From NCBI RefSeq assembly GCF_963677195.1, contig NZ_OY781918.1:2654923-2718922 (forward strand): a stretch of DNA of 64,000 nucleotides, in the 5' to 3' direction. The notes beneath the pieces are model-generated. The model made no database searches and was not told the origin of the DNA. It worked only from the letters and a program-made list of their open reading frames with translations. This DNA comes from an uncultured Marinifilum sp. (GTDB taxonomy: Bacteria; Bacteroidota; Bacteroidia; Bacteroidales; Marinifilaceae). Below are positions 45,480-54,983 of this stretch, piece by piece. A program made the translations under genes and the position numbers. Within the stretch, counting starts at the first letter, position 1; each line of letters begins with the position of its first letter.

Positions 45480-47279
45480 ATGAAGAAAATATTATTATAT
45501 ATCGTATTATCAGTAAGTATATTTATGCACCCTTCGTGTAGTGATGACTTACTTGACACCAAACCACTTGATAAGTATACAGCTATAGATGTTTGGAATG
45601 ATGTTAATTTGGCACAAGGATTTATTTATACAACTTATGCTTCGGTAATTCCCGAATTATATGTGAATCCTGAAGATCCTCAATCAAGATTTGGAGGAGT
45701 TGGAAATGATGATTTTACAGATAATATTCTTACCCGTAAATCGATAAAAGTTGCTCGTGATTTAATCGATAAATATTTCGATGCAGGTTGGGCTACCAAT
45801 AATTCTTATTACTTGTATAAAAAAGCTCCATCGGGAAACAAAGCTCCAGGTAAAAAGAACTCTTTCGAAGTTATTAGAGATTGCAATCTGATTATTGAAG
45901 AAGTTACCAAATCGGAAGGAATAGCTGAGGTAGATAAGCCAGCTTTAATTGCACAAGGAAAAATGCTTCGTGCTTTAATTTATTATACAAAAGCTCGTTT
46001 GTTTGGAAAATATGTAATTGTAGATAAAGTTTTAACTACCGAAGATGAATTAAAATTAGCTCGCACATCTACCATTAAGGAAACCTATGATTTTATTATT
46101 AAAGATCTTCAGGAAGCTGCAGTTGATTTACCTGGCGATGCGGCCGCAGGTCACCTAACAAAAGGAGCTGCCTATGCAATGTTGGCTGAAATTTCTTTAC
46201 ACGGTGCTGCTTATATCGAAACGGGTAAAGAGGATTATTACCAAATATCTAAAAAAGCAAGTGAAGATTTATTTGCTCTGGGATATAGTTTAGAGGAAGA
46301 TTATACGGCTTTATTTAACGATTATGATACAGGTTTAAGTTCTAATGAGATGATTTTAGGATTGTATAAGCATGCTGATGCTACTTGGTATCTAATGACA
46401 TTAATGCAAGGAACAGTTCCTAATATAGAAGCTGCAAAAACTACAGGAACTCCTAAACTTAATGAATCATTTTTAGGATGGACAGAAGTTTGGCCTTCGT
46501 GCAGTTTAGTTGATGATTATTTGGTTGCTGATACAGATGGGATTGCTAAAAAATGGGATGAGACATCTTATTATCAGGATTTTGTTACCAATGGCGGATA
46601 TGTTTCAGATGCGATTTACAATGAACATCGCGATGCTCGTTTTTATGCCTCTATTGTTCAGGATTCTTCAGAATTATTCTCTAATACTGTAACGACAAGA
46701 ATTGGTGGAAACTTACATTATGCCGAAAGTAAAAAAGGGACCAACCGTTCTACACCATCAGGTTACTTTATGCGAAAAGGTGTTTACGATGTTGATAATT
46801 TTAAAGCTATTGTAAATACAAATTATCACCAAAGTATTACTCGTTTGGGTAGAGCTTATTTGAATTATGCTGAGGTAATGTTAAGATTAAGCAATACAGC
46901 AGTAGCAATTGAGTATATCAATAAAACCAGAACGACTCATGGTAAATTACCTGCTTTGGCAACTGGTTTAAGTATCGATGAAGCTTGGAAATACTACAAA
47001 ATTGAGCGTAGAGTTGAGTTATTTTTCGAGAATGACAGATATTGGTCTCTATTGCGTTGGGGAAAAGAAGATGGTGGCGGAGTTATTTCAGAGTTGAATG
47101 ATACCAAACACACTTTCTTTGAAATAGCTGCCGACGGTAAAAGTTTTGAAGTTAAAGATGTATTTTTAAGTGCAGCAAATCACGAGAAAAGATTTTCTAC
47201 AAAACGTTACCTGTTCCCTGTTCCTCAAAAGGAAAGAGACTTAAATGAATTATTAGATCAGAACCCTGGTTGGGAGTAA
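45480..47279 (+). CDS. SusD/RagB-type glycan-binding lipoprotein (first pair)
   Basis: This 599-residue lipoprotein (HPSC, Cys20) is the SusD partner that caps the SusC transporter and binds glycan at the cell surface. Family marks are the early DDLLDTKPLDKY, TPR-like helices (LIAQGKMLRALIYYTKARLFGKY near residue 155) and the C-terminal RRVELFFENDRYWSLLRWG followed by YLFPVPQKERDLNELLDQNPGW. It starts 15 bases after susC. The ligand is probably the galactan product handled by this locus, by association only. Confidence 0.94.
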   Translation: MKKILLYIVLSVSIFMHPSCSDDLLDTKPLDKYTAIDVWNDVNLAQGFIYTTYASVIPELYVNPEDPQSRFGGVGNDDFTDNILTRKSIKVARDLIDKYFDAGWATNNSYYLYKKAPSGNKAPGKKNSFEVIRDCNLIIEEVTKSEGIAEVDKPALIAQGKMLRALIYYTKARLFGKYVIVDKVLTTEDELKLARTSTIKETYDFIIKDLQEAAVDLPGDAAAGHLTKGAAYAMLAEISLHGAAYIETGKEDYYQISKKASEDLFALGYSLEEDYTALFNDYDTGLSSNEMILGLYKHADATWYLMTLMQGTVPNIEAAKTTGTPKLNESFLGWTEVWPSCSLVDDYLVADTDGIAKKWDETSYYQDFVTNGGYVSDAIYNEHRDARFYASIVQDSSELFSNTVTTRIGGNLHYAESKKGTNRSTPSGYFMRKGVYDVDNFKAIVNTNYHQSITRLGRAYLNYAEVMLRLSNTAVAIEYINKTRTTHGKLPALATGLSIDEAWKYYKIERRVELFFENDRYWSLLRWGKEDGGGVISELNDTKHTFFEIAADGKSFEVKDVFLSAANHEKRFSTKRYLFPVPQKERDLNELLDQNPGWE

Positions 47280-47297
47280 TCAAAAAGATAAAATACA

Positions 47298-47762
47298 ATG
47301 AGAAATTTATTAAAATATACAATCATTTTATTCAGCATGATAATGTTTACATCATGTTTGGAATCGGGTTTAGACGATTTGCCAGCTTACGAAGAAGCTA
47401 ATATTACCAGTTTTAAATTTGAATATCGCTGGATGGAAAAAAATGGTGATAATGATCAGTTGCGAGTCCAACAAATGACTGTTGCTAACACAATTGATAC
47501 CATTGCCAATACAGTTGATTGTGTGATTACAGTTCCTGCTGTTTCAGATGATTTTCCTGCAGAACAGAGAGATTTGGTTGAGTTAACTAATCTTGTTGGC
47601 TATTGTAGCATCTCTAATGCAGCTACAATATCGCCTGTTGGAGATGCTCCCGTTCTTGGTGAAATTAAAGATTATAGTGGTTCAGATATGAAATATGAAG
47701 TGCTTGCAGCTAATGGAACTGCTAAAATATGGACTTTAACAATTTCTGAATTTGTAAAATAG
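47298..47762 (+). CDS. Small DUF5018-like surface lipoprotein
   Basis: This 154-residue lipoprotein (MFTSC, Cys20) follows susD after 18 bases and ends the transcript. Residues 35-154 look like a single beta-sandwich; features such as ANITSFKFEYRW and GTAKIWTLTISEF recall the DUF5018 type repeats seen in accessory proteins of Sus-like systems. Such proteins often act as surface glycan-binding proteins. The assignment is tentative; size and position are the main support. Confidence 0.6.
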   Translation: MRNLLKYTIILFSMIMFTSCLESGLDDLPAYEEANITSFKFEYRWMEKNGDNDQLRVQQMTVANTIDTIANTVDCVITVPAVSDDFPAEQRDLVELTNLVGYCSISNAATISPVGDAPVLGEIKDYSGSDMKYEVLAANGTAKIWTLTISEFVK

Positions 47763-47789
47763 TTTCGTATAAAATATGAATTATATTTT

Positions 47790-47819
47790 GGGCTATCCAT
47801 TTATGGATAGCCCTTTTTT
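47790..47819 (+). terminator. Terminator of the first SusC/SusD operon
   Basis: An 11-bp perfect inverted repeat GGGCTATCCAT / ATGGATAGCCC is followed by six Ts, 27 bases after the lipoprotein stop. It marks the end of the polysaccharide locus. The remaining bases to 48126 are AT-rich with no gene or further structure seen. Confidence 0.9.
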
Positions 47820-48126
47820 ATGGTGATGCTTGAATTAATTTTTCGAGCTTTTTACTGGTATTGTAAGACTGGAATAAGAGATCTTGTTTAAGGACTATGT
47901 TAATTGTTTTTTTACTATAGCACTTTAATAATAATAATAATAAATAATTCTTAAACATATATGTATTTGTATTTTAAGTTTTTCTGTATATTATTACAAA
48001 GTCTTCTTTGGATATTATGTTATAAATAGAGTCTGATATTAGCAAGCTTAATTAAGAGATTAGTAGTCAGGCAGTAAAATTATTTACAGTAATTTATTTA
48101 TGGATGTTTAGTTGATTTGATTGCTG

Positions 48127-48156
48127 TTGTAATCCTAAAATATTATTTTATATTTG
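48127..48156 (+). promoter_or_regulatory. Promoter of the ECF sigma factor gene
   Basis: TTG at 48127-48129, a 19-base spacer and TATATTTG at 48149-48156 form a full primary-sigma promoter. Transcription would begin near 48163, leaving a leader of about 12 bases. Confidence 0.75.
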
Positions 48157-48174
48157 TCGAGTAAACCACCTTCT

Positions 48175-48753
48175 ATGAACCAAAAAAGTAACCACAAAAC
48201 TTATCTTATTCCCAAAAATAAGGAGTATTTCGAAGAACTTTATCGTGAGTATTATTCTTCATTGGTAAAGTTTAGCGAAGGAATATTATTTGATACCGAG
48301 GAAGCAATGGATGTGGTTCAGGAGGTATTTCTTGAAATTTGGAAAAAAGAAGAGGCTTTGCAAATTGAGAGTACTGTTAAAACCTATTTGTACTCTTGTG
48401 TAAAGTATCGTGCATTTTCACGTTTGCGTAAGCTTAATATTATCGATAAACATCAGGATCAGGTAAAAGAAGCATACCTTTATGCCTTAGATCAGGAAGC
48501 TTTACCCGATGAAGAGCTGAAGAAAAGAATAAGAGATCTTATTAATACTTTTCCATCACAAATGAAATCGGTAATTGAATTTCATAGTTTTTATGGATGG
48601 AAATATCAGGAAATTGCTGAAGAATTAAATATTAGTATTAATACTGTAAAAACTCACGTAAAGCGTGCTTATAAAAGATTTCGTGAGGAATTTAATTCAG
48701 AATATCTACCACTTGTAATGATCTGGTATATCATAGATCAATACCTTTCCTGA
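48175..48753 (+). CDS. ECF RNA polymerase sigma factor, FecI-like
   Basis: This 192-residue sigma-70-family factor has region 2 (ELYREYYSSLVKFSEGILFD then AMDVVQEVFLEIW) and region 4 (MKSVIEFHSFYGWKYQEIAE followed by LNISINTVKTHVKRAYKRF). It belongs to the ECF group that pairs with FecR-type anti-sigma factors and STN-bearing transporters. It directs polymerase to the following SusC/SusD genes when the substrate is present. The frame opens at a TTG at 48154, but that lies inside the -7 box, so the ATG at 48175 is the start. Confidence 0.93.
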   Translation: MNQKSNHKTYLIPKNKEYFEELYREYYSSLVKFSEGILFDTEEAMDVVQEVFLEIWKKEEALQIESTVKTYLYSCVKYRAFSRLRKLNIIDKHQDQVKEAYLYALDQEALPDEELKKRIRDLINTFPSQMKSVIEFHSFYGWKYQEIAEELNISINTVKTHVKRAYKRFREEFNSEYLPLVMIWYIIDQYLS

Positions 48754-48810
48754 AAAAAAATAAAAATTGTGTCACCCTTTTTTGTATCATAGCATACTAA
48801 TTAAGTAGAA

Positions 48811-49971
48811 ATGGACAAAAAGAAGACACATATCGAATGGAGGACTTTAAGAAAAGCCGCTTCCAATCAGCTAGACGAACAAGAGCAAGTTTTGTTTGAT
48901 GAATGGCTGAATGCTAATAAGAGAAATCAAATTTATTTTAGCAAAGCAAAAAGATATTATCAGGAAACTGATAATAATGATTTTGATTACCGTGATGCTT
49001 TTGCTCAGTTCGAAAAACAAATCGGTACCCAAAGCTATACATGGAAACCAGTACTTCGTATTGCGGCTTCTGTTGCAATTATTCTTGCAGTTTCGTGGTT
49101 AACATACTTTGTTGTTAATATTGAAACCTACAAAACACTAAGCGAAGCCAAGCCTATTAAACCTGATTCGGGACAGGTTGAGCTCTTGCTCTCAAATGGT
49201 AAAACTGTTGTTTTGAATCATCAGGAAGAGAAAACAATTGCCGTTGCCGGAGGAGATGTGAAATCGAAATTAGGCGCACTTGATTATCTTGAAGTAAAAG
49301 CAAATTCAGAAGAAACTGCTGTATACAACACCATTGTTGTTCCGAGAGGATCTAATTTTAAATTGACTCTTTCTGATAGTACTGTTGTTTGGTTGAATGC
49401 AGAATCGTCCATTCAATTTCCAGTTAAGTTTTCAGGTTACGAGCGTAAGGTAGCCATAACAGGAGAAGCATACTTTGATGTTGCGCACAATAAGCAAAAA
49501 CCTTTTGTTGTTGATGTAGAGGGAACTCAGGTTAAAGTATTGGGAACCGAATTTAATATAAATTCCTACAAAAAAGGAGATGCTGTATATACTACATTGG
49601 TTGAAGGAAAGGTAGCAGTAAATAATCAGTTTGGAAATTCGGTAGTAATTGCTCCAAATCAACAGGCAATAAGCAGCAGGAGCACTGAAGTAGAAGTAGT
49701 AGAAGCAAAGCTTGATGAGGTACTGGGCTGGAAAAGAGGAAAGTTTGTGTTTGAAGATAGAGCTCTAGAAGATATACTTGATGAACTTTCTCGCTGGTAT
49801 AATTTTAAGGTATTCTACGAAGCGGAAGAGCTTAAAACTTTTGAATTTACCGGAGACTTGGATCAATACAAGGATGTGAATCAATTGCTGTTATTATTTG
49901 AAAAAACCAAAGCTGTTAAATTTATGGTAAAAGAGAATGTTTTACTGGTTAAAAAACCGGAAAATAGATAA
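48811..49971 (+). CDS. FecR-type anti-sigma factor
   Basis: This 386-residue protein spans the inner membrane once (about residues 86-106, IAASVAIILAVSWLTYFVV). The N-terminal cytoplasmic part (1-80) would hold the sigma factor. The periplasmic part has a FecR domain (about 165-265, PRGSNFKLTLSDSTVVWLNAES and GEAYFDVAHNKQKPFVVDVE) and a C-terminal DUF4974 domain (RALEDILDELSRWYNFKVFY). It receives the signal from the STN domain of the next SusC and releases or activates the sigma factor. It starts 57 bases after the sigma gene. Confidence 0.93.
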   Translation: MDKKKTHIEWRTLRKAASNQLDEQEQVLFDEWLNANKRNQIYFSKAKRYYQETDNNDFDYRDAFAQFEKQIGTQSYTWKPVLRIAASVAIILAVSWLTYFVVNIETYKTLSEAKPIKPDSGQVELLLSNGKTVVLNHQEEKTIAVAGGDVKSKLGALDYLEVKANSEETAVYNTIVVPRGSNFKLTLSDSTVVWLNAESSIQFPVKFSGYERKVAITGEAYFDVAHNKQKPFVVDVEGTQVKVLGTEFNINSYKKGDAVYTTLVEGKVAVNNQFGNSVVIAPNQQAISSRSTEVEVVEAKLDEVLGWKRGKFVFEDRALEDILDELSRWYNFKVFYEAEELKTFEFTGDLDQYKDVNQLLLLFEKTKAVKFMVKENVLLVKKPENR

Positions 49972-49992
49972 ACCCAATAAGAAAATACCAAA

Positions 49993-50020
49993 AAGGGACG
50001 ATGCGGCCACATCATCCCTT
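49993..50020 (+). promoter_or_regulatory. Hairpin between the anti-sigma and SusC genes
   Basis: AAGGGA / TCCCTT plus GATG / CATC with one mismatch and loop CGGCCA. It is GC-richer than its surroundings and lacks a T run, so it is a weak terminator at best. It may reduce readthrough from the regulators into the transporter genes or protect the mRNA. Confidence 0.4.
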
Positions 50021-50076
50021 GTATCAGGTATTACTTATTATTCGCTAAAATAATTGTATAACCTAAATGCAAATTT

Positions 50077-53000
50077 ATGGAAACAAAACCAATGAACCTA
50101 GAAAAATTTAGGTTCGCTAGAAAAACCCTGTTTTTCATGAGAAACTTAATTCTAATTATGCTGGTCTCGACGATGAACTTGTTCGCCTCGACCACCTATT
50201 CGCAACAAGCGAAATTTTCAATGGAATTTAATAATTCTACATTGAAAGAGATTCTGGAAGAAATCAAGGACAACTCGGAGTTTACTGTCCTTTATAAATC
50301 TCAGGATGTGAGAGATGTGAAGAATCTATCTGCTGATTTTGAAAATGCTACAGTTGTTGAAATCCTTGAAGAATGCCTTAATAATACCGATTTAGGTTAT
50401 GATATTGAGGAAAAAGTGATTGTGATTTTTGAGAAGGAATTACAGGAGTTGCCAGAATCCAATGTGCAGGAAGGAATTCGAGTACATGGTCAGGTAAAAG
50501 ACAAAAATGGTGTTTTATTGCCAGGAGTGTCTGTAATAATAAAAGGAACCTATTCTGGAACATCTACAAATTTAAATGGTGTGTTTAATATGCTTGTCCC
50601 TAAGGGCTCAACATTGACTTTTTCATTTGTAGGTATGGCTTCTCAGGAAGTTTTGATAAATGATGAGGAAGTTCTGGAAATTGTAATGACTGAAGATGCA
50701 ACTCAACTTGCCGATGTGGTTGTGAATGGATACTTCGTTACCAAGAAAGAAAGTTTTACGGGTACAGCAACCGTTGTTAAAGGTGAGGAACTAAGAAATA
50801 TGGGAACTCAGAATGTAATGAAGAGTTTATCTCTAATGGATCCTTCATTAAACCTGTTAGACAATAATGAGTTTGGTTCCGATCCGAATCAAATGCCTGA
50901 AATTCGCTTGAGAGGTGAGGCTGTAATGGAAACACCTGGAGTCAATGGTATAGAAAGATCAGACCTTCAGGGAGATCCAAATGCACCTCTGTTTATTATG
51001 GATGATTTCCAAACTACCATTGAAAAGGTGATGGATTTGGATATGAACAGGGTAGAATCGGTAACCATTCTGAAAGATGCTTCGGCTACTGCAATTTATG
51101 GTTCGCGTGCAGCAAATGGTGTAATTGTAATTCGTACCAAACAACCCGAAGCAGGTAAACTTCAAGTTTCTTACAATTTGGATACCGATTTTTCTTTTCC
51201 TGATTTGACAGACTATGACCTGCTTAATGCAAAGGAGTTGTTTCAATTGCAACAAGATTTGGATTATTATGACTTTATTAATAAGGATCCAGGTAAAGCA
51301 TTTTATATTGAAAAATTAATTGCATCAGGAGTTGATACCGATTGGTTGGCGCAACCTACAAGAAATGCAGTTGGTCAAAAACACTCTTTGAATTTAATGG
51401 GTGGAGATAAGAACATGCGTTACATGTTTGATATCAACTATGCTGATAAACCAGGGGTAATGAAAGATTCTGATAGAAAGACTTATGGTATTGCCACTAC
51501 TTTGCAGTATAATCTGAATGATAAAATTATTTTTAGAAACAGATTGGATGTATCTAAGAATAAATCAAAAGATTCTCCTTATGGATCGTTTGATACTTAT
51601 GCTAAAATGCCATCCTATTTCCCAATTCATGATAGTTATGGAAATTTAATCCTGAATTATGATGGAGAATATGGTACTTTCCCGATGTATAATCCGATTC
51701 ACGAGGCCCAGGTTGGAAACCTTGGTGAGTCGTCTTATACAAACATTACCAATAATTTTGGTATTGAGTGGAATATGCACCAAAATTGGAGACTTCGTGC
51801 TAACGTGAGTTACACTTCAAATACCAATGAATCAGAATCGTTTGTTTCTCCTTATTCACAACAATATGAAGAGACTGTATTCACAGGAACAATAGATCCT
51901 ACTTCAAAAGGACGCTATTCTTATACAAATACCAAAACGGAGAGTGTTGATGCTAGTGCAACCTTGAACTTTAGTAAGGATTTTAACGGACATTTTGTGA
52001 GTGCAAATGTTGGGCTTAATATGACTACCAATACTGGACGTTCTTATGGTTTTGCAGCAACAGGTTTTACTACGGATGAGCCAGATCCTGCTTTCGCAAA
52101 AGGATATGAGGAAGGTGGTTTGCCAACTTCTTCCGAGTCGAAAAGTAGATTAGTAGGAGCTTTGGCCAATCTGAATTATACTTATCAAAACAAATATTTG
52201 TTTGATGCTTCATACAGACTAGATGGTTCTTCTCAGTTTGGATCAGAAGATAAAACAGCTGGATTTTACTCAGTAGGTATTGGTTGGAATATTCACAAAG
52301 AATCCTTCCTTAAGAATAGCTCAATTGTTAGTTTGTTAAAACTTCGTGCTACATACGGTGAAACTGGTTCGGTAAACTTTTCTCCTTATCAGGCTAAAAC
52401 CATCTTGAACTATTATACCGATAGCAGATATTGGGGTAACCAGGGAACCTATATTAAAGGTTTAGGTAATGAGAACTTAAAGTGGCAAACTACCGAAAAT
52501 AAAGAGTTTGGTGTTGATTTCGGATTCTTTAATAGCAAGCTTACGGGTAACTTTAGTGCTTATAGAAAAACCACAACCGATATGGTTACGACCATCACAA
52601 CGCCACCATCAGTTGGTTTTACAGGTTTTAAGGATAACCTTGGTGAAATGGAAAACAAAGGTTACGAGATTTCTGTAAGAGGGAATGTACTTTCTACAGA
52701 TAAATTCAGATGGAGCATTTATGCTAGTGCCTCACATAATGAATCTAAACTACTTTCTATTGGGAATGCTTTTGAGTCATATAACGATTTAAGTAACAAT
52801 TCCGGTATGAGTGAGGATGATAAGGCAAGTGATTCAGTTGATAAAAATGGAGAAACTTTAGCCTCACATAACTTCTTGGTAAAATTTGAAGAAGGTGAAT
52901 CGAATACTGCAATTTGGGCGGTTCGTTCATTGGGAATTGATCCGATGACTGGGAAAGAATTGTTCTTAACACGAGATGGTGAAACCACATTCGAGTGGAA

Positions 53001-53481
53001 TGGAGCTGATAAAGTCATTGTTGGAGATACAGAACCTACATTGCGAGGAACTTTTGGAACAAGTTTGGCTTACAAAGGCTTCGATTTGGGCTTAACGTTC
53101 AGATATGAATTTGGAGGACAGGCTTACAATAATACACTTGTAGATAAAGTTGAAAACTCTAACAAACTATATAATGTTGATAGACGTGTATTAACCGATA
53201 CTTGGAGACAACCTGGAGATGTAGTAAAATATATTGCTCGTCGATATAATTATACACCTGCAAGTTCAAGATTTGTTCAGGATAATGACTTAATTGAGTT
53301 AAGTTCTATCAACTTAAATTATAGTGTGCCTGCTAGTTTTGCTAAAAAACTAAGCATGCAATCGCTAAGATTTTCATTCAATATGTCTGATATCTTTTAT
53401 TACTCTACTATTAAACGAGAAAGAGGAACAAGCTATCCGTTTGCTCGTTCATTCACGCTAGGTTTAAGAGCTAACTTCTAA
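50077..53481 (+). CDS. SusC/RagA-type transporter with N-terminal STN signalling domain
   Basis: This 1134-residue TonB-dependent transporter has a signal segment (about 16-43), an STN domain (about 48-125, FSMEFNNSTLKEILEEI and VVEILEECLNNTDLGYDIEE), a carboxypeptidase-D-like domain (135-215), the plug (ILKDASATAIYGSRAANGVI) and the barrel ending in GLRANF. The STN domain contacts FecR in the periplasm, so substrate binding outside turns on the sigma factor at 48175. The leader starts METKPMNLEKFRFARKTLFF, with an unusually long charged n-region; an in-frame ATG six codons in could also be used. Confidence 0.95.
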   Translation: METKPMNLEKFRFARKTLFFMRNLILIMLVSTMNLFASTTYSQQAKFSMEFNNSTLKEILEEIKDNSEFTVLYKSQDVRDVKNLSADFENATVVEILEECLNNTDLGYDIEEKVIVIFEKELQELPESNVQEGIRVHGQVKDKNGVLLPGVSVIIKGTYSGTSTNLNGVFNMLVPKGSTLTFSFVGMASQEVLINDEEVLEIVMTEDATQLADVVVNGYFVTKKESFTGTATVVKGEELRNMGTQNVMKSLSLMDPSLNLLDNNEFGSDPNQMPEIRLRGEAVMETPGVNGIERSDLQGDPNAPLFIMDDFQTTIEKVMDLDMNRVESVTILKDASATAIYGSRAANGVIVIRTKQPEAGKLQVSYNLDTDFSFPDLTDYDLLNAKELFQLQQDLDYYDFINKDPGKAFYIEKLIASGVDTDWLAQPTRNAVGQKHSLNLMGGDKNMRYMFDINYADKPGVMKDSDRKTYGIATTLQYNLNDKIIFRNRLDVSKNKSKDSPYGSFDTYAKMPSYFPIHDSYGNLILNYDGEYGTFPMYNPIHEAQVGNLGESSYTNITNNFGIEWNMHQNWRLRANVSYTSNTNESESFVSPYSQQYEETVFTGTIDPTSKGRYSYTNTKTESVDASATLNFSKDFNGHFVSANVGLNMTTNTGRSYGFAATGFTTDEPDPAFAKGYEEGGLPTSSESKSRLVGALANLNYTYQNKYLFDASYRLDGSSQFGSEDKTAGFYSVGIGWNIHKESFLKNSSIVSLLKLRATYGETGSVNFSPYQAKTILNYYTDSRYWGNQGTYIKGLGNENLKWQTTENKEFGVDFGFFNSKLTGNFSAYRKTTTDMVTTITTPPSVGFTGFKDNLGEMENKGYEISVRGNVLSTDKFRWSIYASASHNESKLLSIGNAFESYNDLSNNSGMSEDDKASDSVDKNGETLASHNFLVKFEEGESNTAIWAVRSLGIDPMTGKELFLTRDGETTFEWNGADKVIVGDTEPTLRGTFGTSLAYKGFDLGLTFRYEFGGQAYNNTLVDKVENSNKLYNVDRRVLTDTWRQPGDVVKYIARRYNYTPASSRFVQDNDLIELSSINLNYSVPASFAKKLSMQSLRFSFNMSDIFYYSTIKRERGTSYPFARSFTLGLRANF

Positions 53482-53493
53482 AATTGACAATCA

Positions 53494-54972
53494 ATGAAAA
53501 ATTTAAAAATATTATTTCTAATTCTATTGGTTCAGGCCACGGTAGCCTGCGACGATTGGTTAGATGTAAGTCCGAAAACAGATATTGATCTGGAAAATCA
53601 AGTTGAGACCTCAACCGGTTTATTTGAAATGCTAAATGGCGTTTATATTAAAATGGGAGTTGAAGAACTGTATGGTGAGAGTTTATCTTATGGTATGGTA
53701 GAGTTTTTGGCTCAGAATCATTATAATAATTCAAATAGTCCGTTCGTAACCTTCTCATATACCGATCCTATCGCTAAAGAGCAGGTTGAAAATACCTGGT
53801 TGGGAATTTACAATGCCATTGCAAATAATAACCTTTTGTTGGAAAGTATGGAAGAAAACAAGGGTTTGCTAAGTACAGATGATTATAATGTTATGAAAGG
53901 AGAAGCCTTGGCAATACGTGCTTTCCTTCATTTTGATGCTTTGCGTTTATTCGGCGAAAGATATAGCGAAGAAACCAAAGACAATGTTCAGATTCCTTAT
54001 GTGAAAACTTTTGAATTGGTGAGATATCAACACTCAACGGCCGAAGTAGTTTACAATGAAATTCTATCTGATTTGGAAGAGGCAGAAGCTTTATTAATGG
54101 AGAGTGATCCTATTGTTGCATCTTCTTATGATGGAAGTTTCTTCGAATTGAACCAAAGAAGACATCACTTTCATTATTACGCAGTTTTGGCCACAAAGGC
54201 TAGAGTTTACATGTACAAAGGTGATAAAACCAACGCTTTGCAGTATGCTGAAAAAGTGATTAATGAATTTACATGGTCGTGGGTAAGTGAAGACAAGCTG
54301 AATTATTCGGGTGATCAAATTCATCAAAAGGATGTATTATTTTCTGACGAAGTAATTGCTGGTTTAAATGTTTTTCAGTTGCCAACTTATTATACTAATA
54401 AGTTTGAATCAAGAACTGCTTATACTGCAGCAAGTTCGAGTACCAATTTTGCCAAATCTATTTTTGAGGTAGAGTTGCCAGGGGCTATGCCATGGTTTCC
54501 TCCGGTGACAGGACCTGGAATTACCGATTGGCGTTATCTATATCTTATGGGTAAAGATGATACTGGAAACCTGGCTATTGCTCAAAAGTACAATCAAGAT
54601 CCAGGTTCTATAGAAGGTTTACTTGAGGTGAGTACAGTACCATTGTTCAGAATTACTGAAATGATGTTGATTGTTGCAGAAATTCAATTGGAAACAGATA
54701 TTGATGCAAGTAAAGCTATTCTTGCAGATTTATTTAGCCATAGAGGAATCAACATCGATTTAAGTGCTGCAGCTGAATATGAGGTGATGGAACGAATTCT
54801 AAAGGAATTTAGAAAAGAATTGTATGTTGAAGGACAATGCTTCTTTAATTACAAGCGTTTAGGATTGACTTCAATTCCGCAAATGAATTCTTTTAGTCCT
54901 AATCGAACTATGGAAGCTGAAGACTACATTGTGCCACTTCCTGATAATGAACTTGAATTTGGTAACAGATAA
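53494..54972 (+). CDS. SusD/RagB-type lipoprotein (second pair)
   Basis: This 492-residue lipoprotein (lipobox TVAC, Cys19) starts 12 bases after the STN-SusC gene. SusD features are CDDWLDVSPKTDIDLENQ, the helix pair LAIRAFLHFDALRLFGERY near residue 140 and the C-terminal FRKELYVEGQCFFNYKRLG with IVPLPDNELEFGNR. It is shorter than the first SusD. Ligand unknown; the neighbours do not include any glycoside hydrolase, so a non-carbohydrate substrate is possible. Confidence 0.93.
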   Translation: MKNLKILFLILLVQATVACDDWLDVSPKTDIDLENQVETSTGLFEMLNGVYIKMGVEELYGESLSYGMVEFLAQNHYNNSNSPFVTFSYTDPIAKEQVENTWLGIYNAIANNNLLLESMEENKGLLSTDDYNVMKGEALAIRAFLHFDALRLFGERYSEETKDNVQIPYVKTFELVRYQHSTAEVVYNEILSDLEEAEALLMESDPIVASSYDGSFFELNQRRHHFHYYAVLATKARVYMYKGDKTNALQYAEKVINEFTWSWVSEDKLNYSGDQIHQKDVLFSDEVIAGLNVFQLPTYYTNKFESRTAYTAASSSTNFAKSIFEVELPGAMPWFPPVTGPGITDWRYLYLMGKDDTGNLAIAQKYNQDPGSIEGLLEVSTVPLFRITEMMLIVAEIQLETDIDASKAILADLFSHRGINIDLSAAAEYEVMERILKEFRKELYVEGQCFFNYKRLGLTSIPQMNSFSPNRTMEAEDYIVPLPDNELEFGNR

Positions 54973-54983
54973 TCAGACAAATT

